From positions 1 through 6,599 of the forward strand of contig JAGQUI010000153.1 of assembly GCA_020438595.1 (NCBI GenBank): DNA of 6,599 bases, in the 5' to 3' direction. This document shows positions 6,438-6,599 of this stretch, piece by piece. This DNA comes from Propionibacteriaceae bacterium. Lineage in GTDB: Bacteria > Actinomycetota > Actinomycetes > Propionibacteriales > Propionibacteriaceae. Each line of letters opens with the position of its first letter. Positions within the stretch are counted from its first letter, which is position 1. The translations under genes and the position numbers were made by a program. A model generated the notes under the pieces. The model saw only the letters and a list, made by a program, of their open reading frames with translations, was not told the origin of the DNA and did not search any database.

Positions 6438-6599
6438 ACGCCCTGACCTGGACCGACACCGCGACCGACACCCGGCCCACGCTGGACGACCTTCCCGGCA
6501 CCACGCTGGAGACCGTGCTCGGCCAGGCCGCCCTGCAGACCCGCGTCGACCGCAAGTACCTGCTCGCCGCCGACGAACTGCCGGGCGTGCTGGGCGGCG
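6434..6599 (+). CDS. VTC-domain polyphosphate polymerase-like protein, 5' part
   Basis: The gene starts with ATG inside the ATGA overlap with the DUF4956 gene and is still open at the window edge, so only 55 residues are visible. The diagnostic segment is TRVDRKYLL (36-44) after an LxxVLGQAALQ helix, the usual opening of bacterial VTC domains, where basic residues line the catalytic tunnel. The yeast VTC domain makes polyphosphate from ATP; the bacterial members are annotated as polyphosphate polymerase domain proteins, mostly untested. The first 25 residues are Thr/Asp-rich with a repeated TDT. No separate ribosome site is obvious, consistent with coupling to the upstream gene. The catalytic residues lie beyond the window. 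Confidence 0.78.
   Translation, partial: MNALTWTDTATDTRPTLDDLPGTTLETVLGQAALQTRVDRKYLLAADELPGVLGG

Noticed and set aside
6113..6555. Minus-strand ORFs at the right edge
   Set aside because: They are antisense to the DUF4956 and VTC genes, which have clear family patterns and coupled starts.

Overview
The window is high-GC DNA with GC-rich third codon positions, GGAGG-type ribosome binding sites and actinobacterial gene families (a CsoR/CopZ/CopA copper operon, an actinobacterial-type DnaB, and DUF4956 with a VTC-domain gene). It comes from the chromosome of a filamentous-type actinomycete. The short DnaB N-terminus loosely suggests the Streptosporangiales/Thermomonosporaceae side rather than Streptomyces; that placement is from memory and weak.

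Layout. (1) Positions 1-~478 hold the middle of katG (catalase-peroxidase) on the + strand. The homology stops abruptly after the SPAGAW motif, about halfway through the family length. (2) Directly abutting this break, on the - strand (783-480), is a small double CxxC zinc-ribbon gene whose two halves lie in different frames, apparently through a single extra base. (3) 784-1012 is a non-coding gap with a short AT-rich hairpin. (4) 2374-1013 (-) is dnaB, the replicative helicase, complete and without an intein. (5) 2396-2850 is a divergent regulatory region. It contains a likely dnaB promoter, an inverted pair of DnaA-box sequences just upstream of that promoter, further TGTGGA-core sites, several unexplained inverted repeats, and a CsoR-type operator lying on the csoR promoter. 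(6) 2851-5714 (+) is the copper operon: csoR (Cu(I)-sensing repressor), copZ (copper chaperone) and copA (Cu(I)-exporting P1B-type ATPase). It is closed by a long stem-loop at 5718-5761. (7) 5868-6599 (+) starts a second operon: a DUF4956 membrane protein overlapping (ATGA) the start of a VTC-domain polyphosphate polymerase-like gene that runs off the window. Its upstream region carries 11-nt-period GCTCAC repeats resembling a PHO box.

How the genes work together. Copper loading of CsoR should release the operator at 2798-2831 and allow expression of the chaperone and exporter. The DUF4956/VTC pair probably acts in polyphosphate synthesis or handling at the membrane, and the PHO-box-like repeats suggest phosphate control. 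dnaB may be tied to DnaA through the boxes flanking its promoter. The katG break and the frameshifted zinc-ribbon gene mark a decayed or rearranged boundary at the left end of an otherwise ordinary chromosomal segment.
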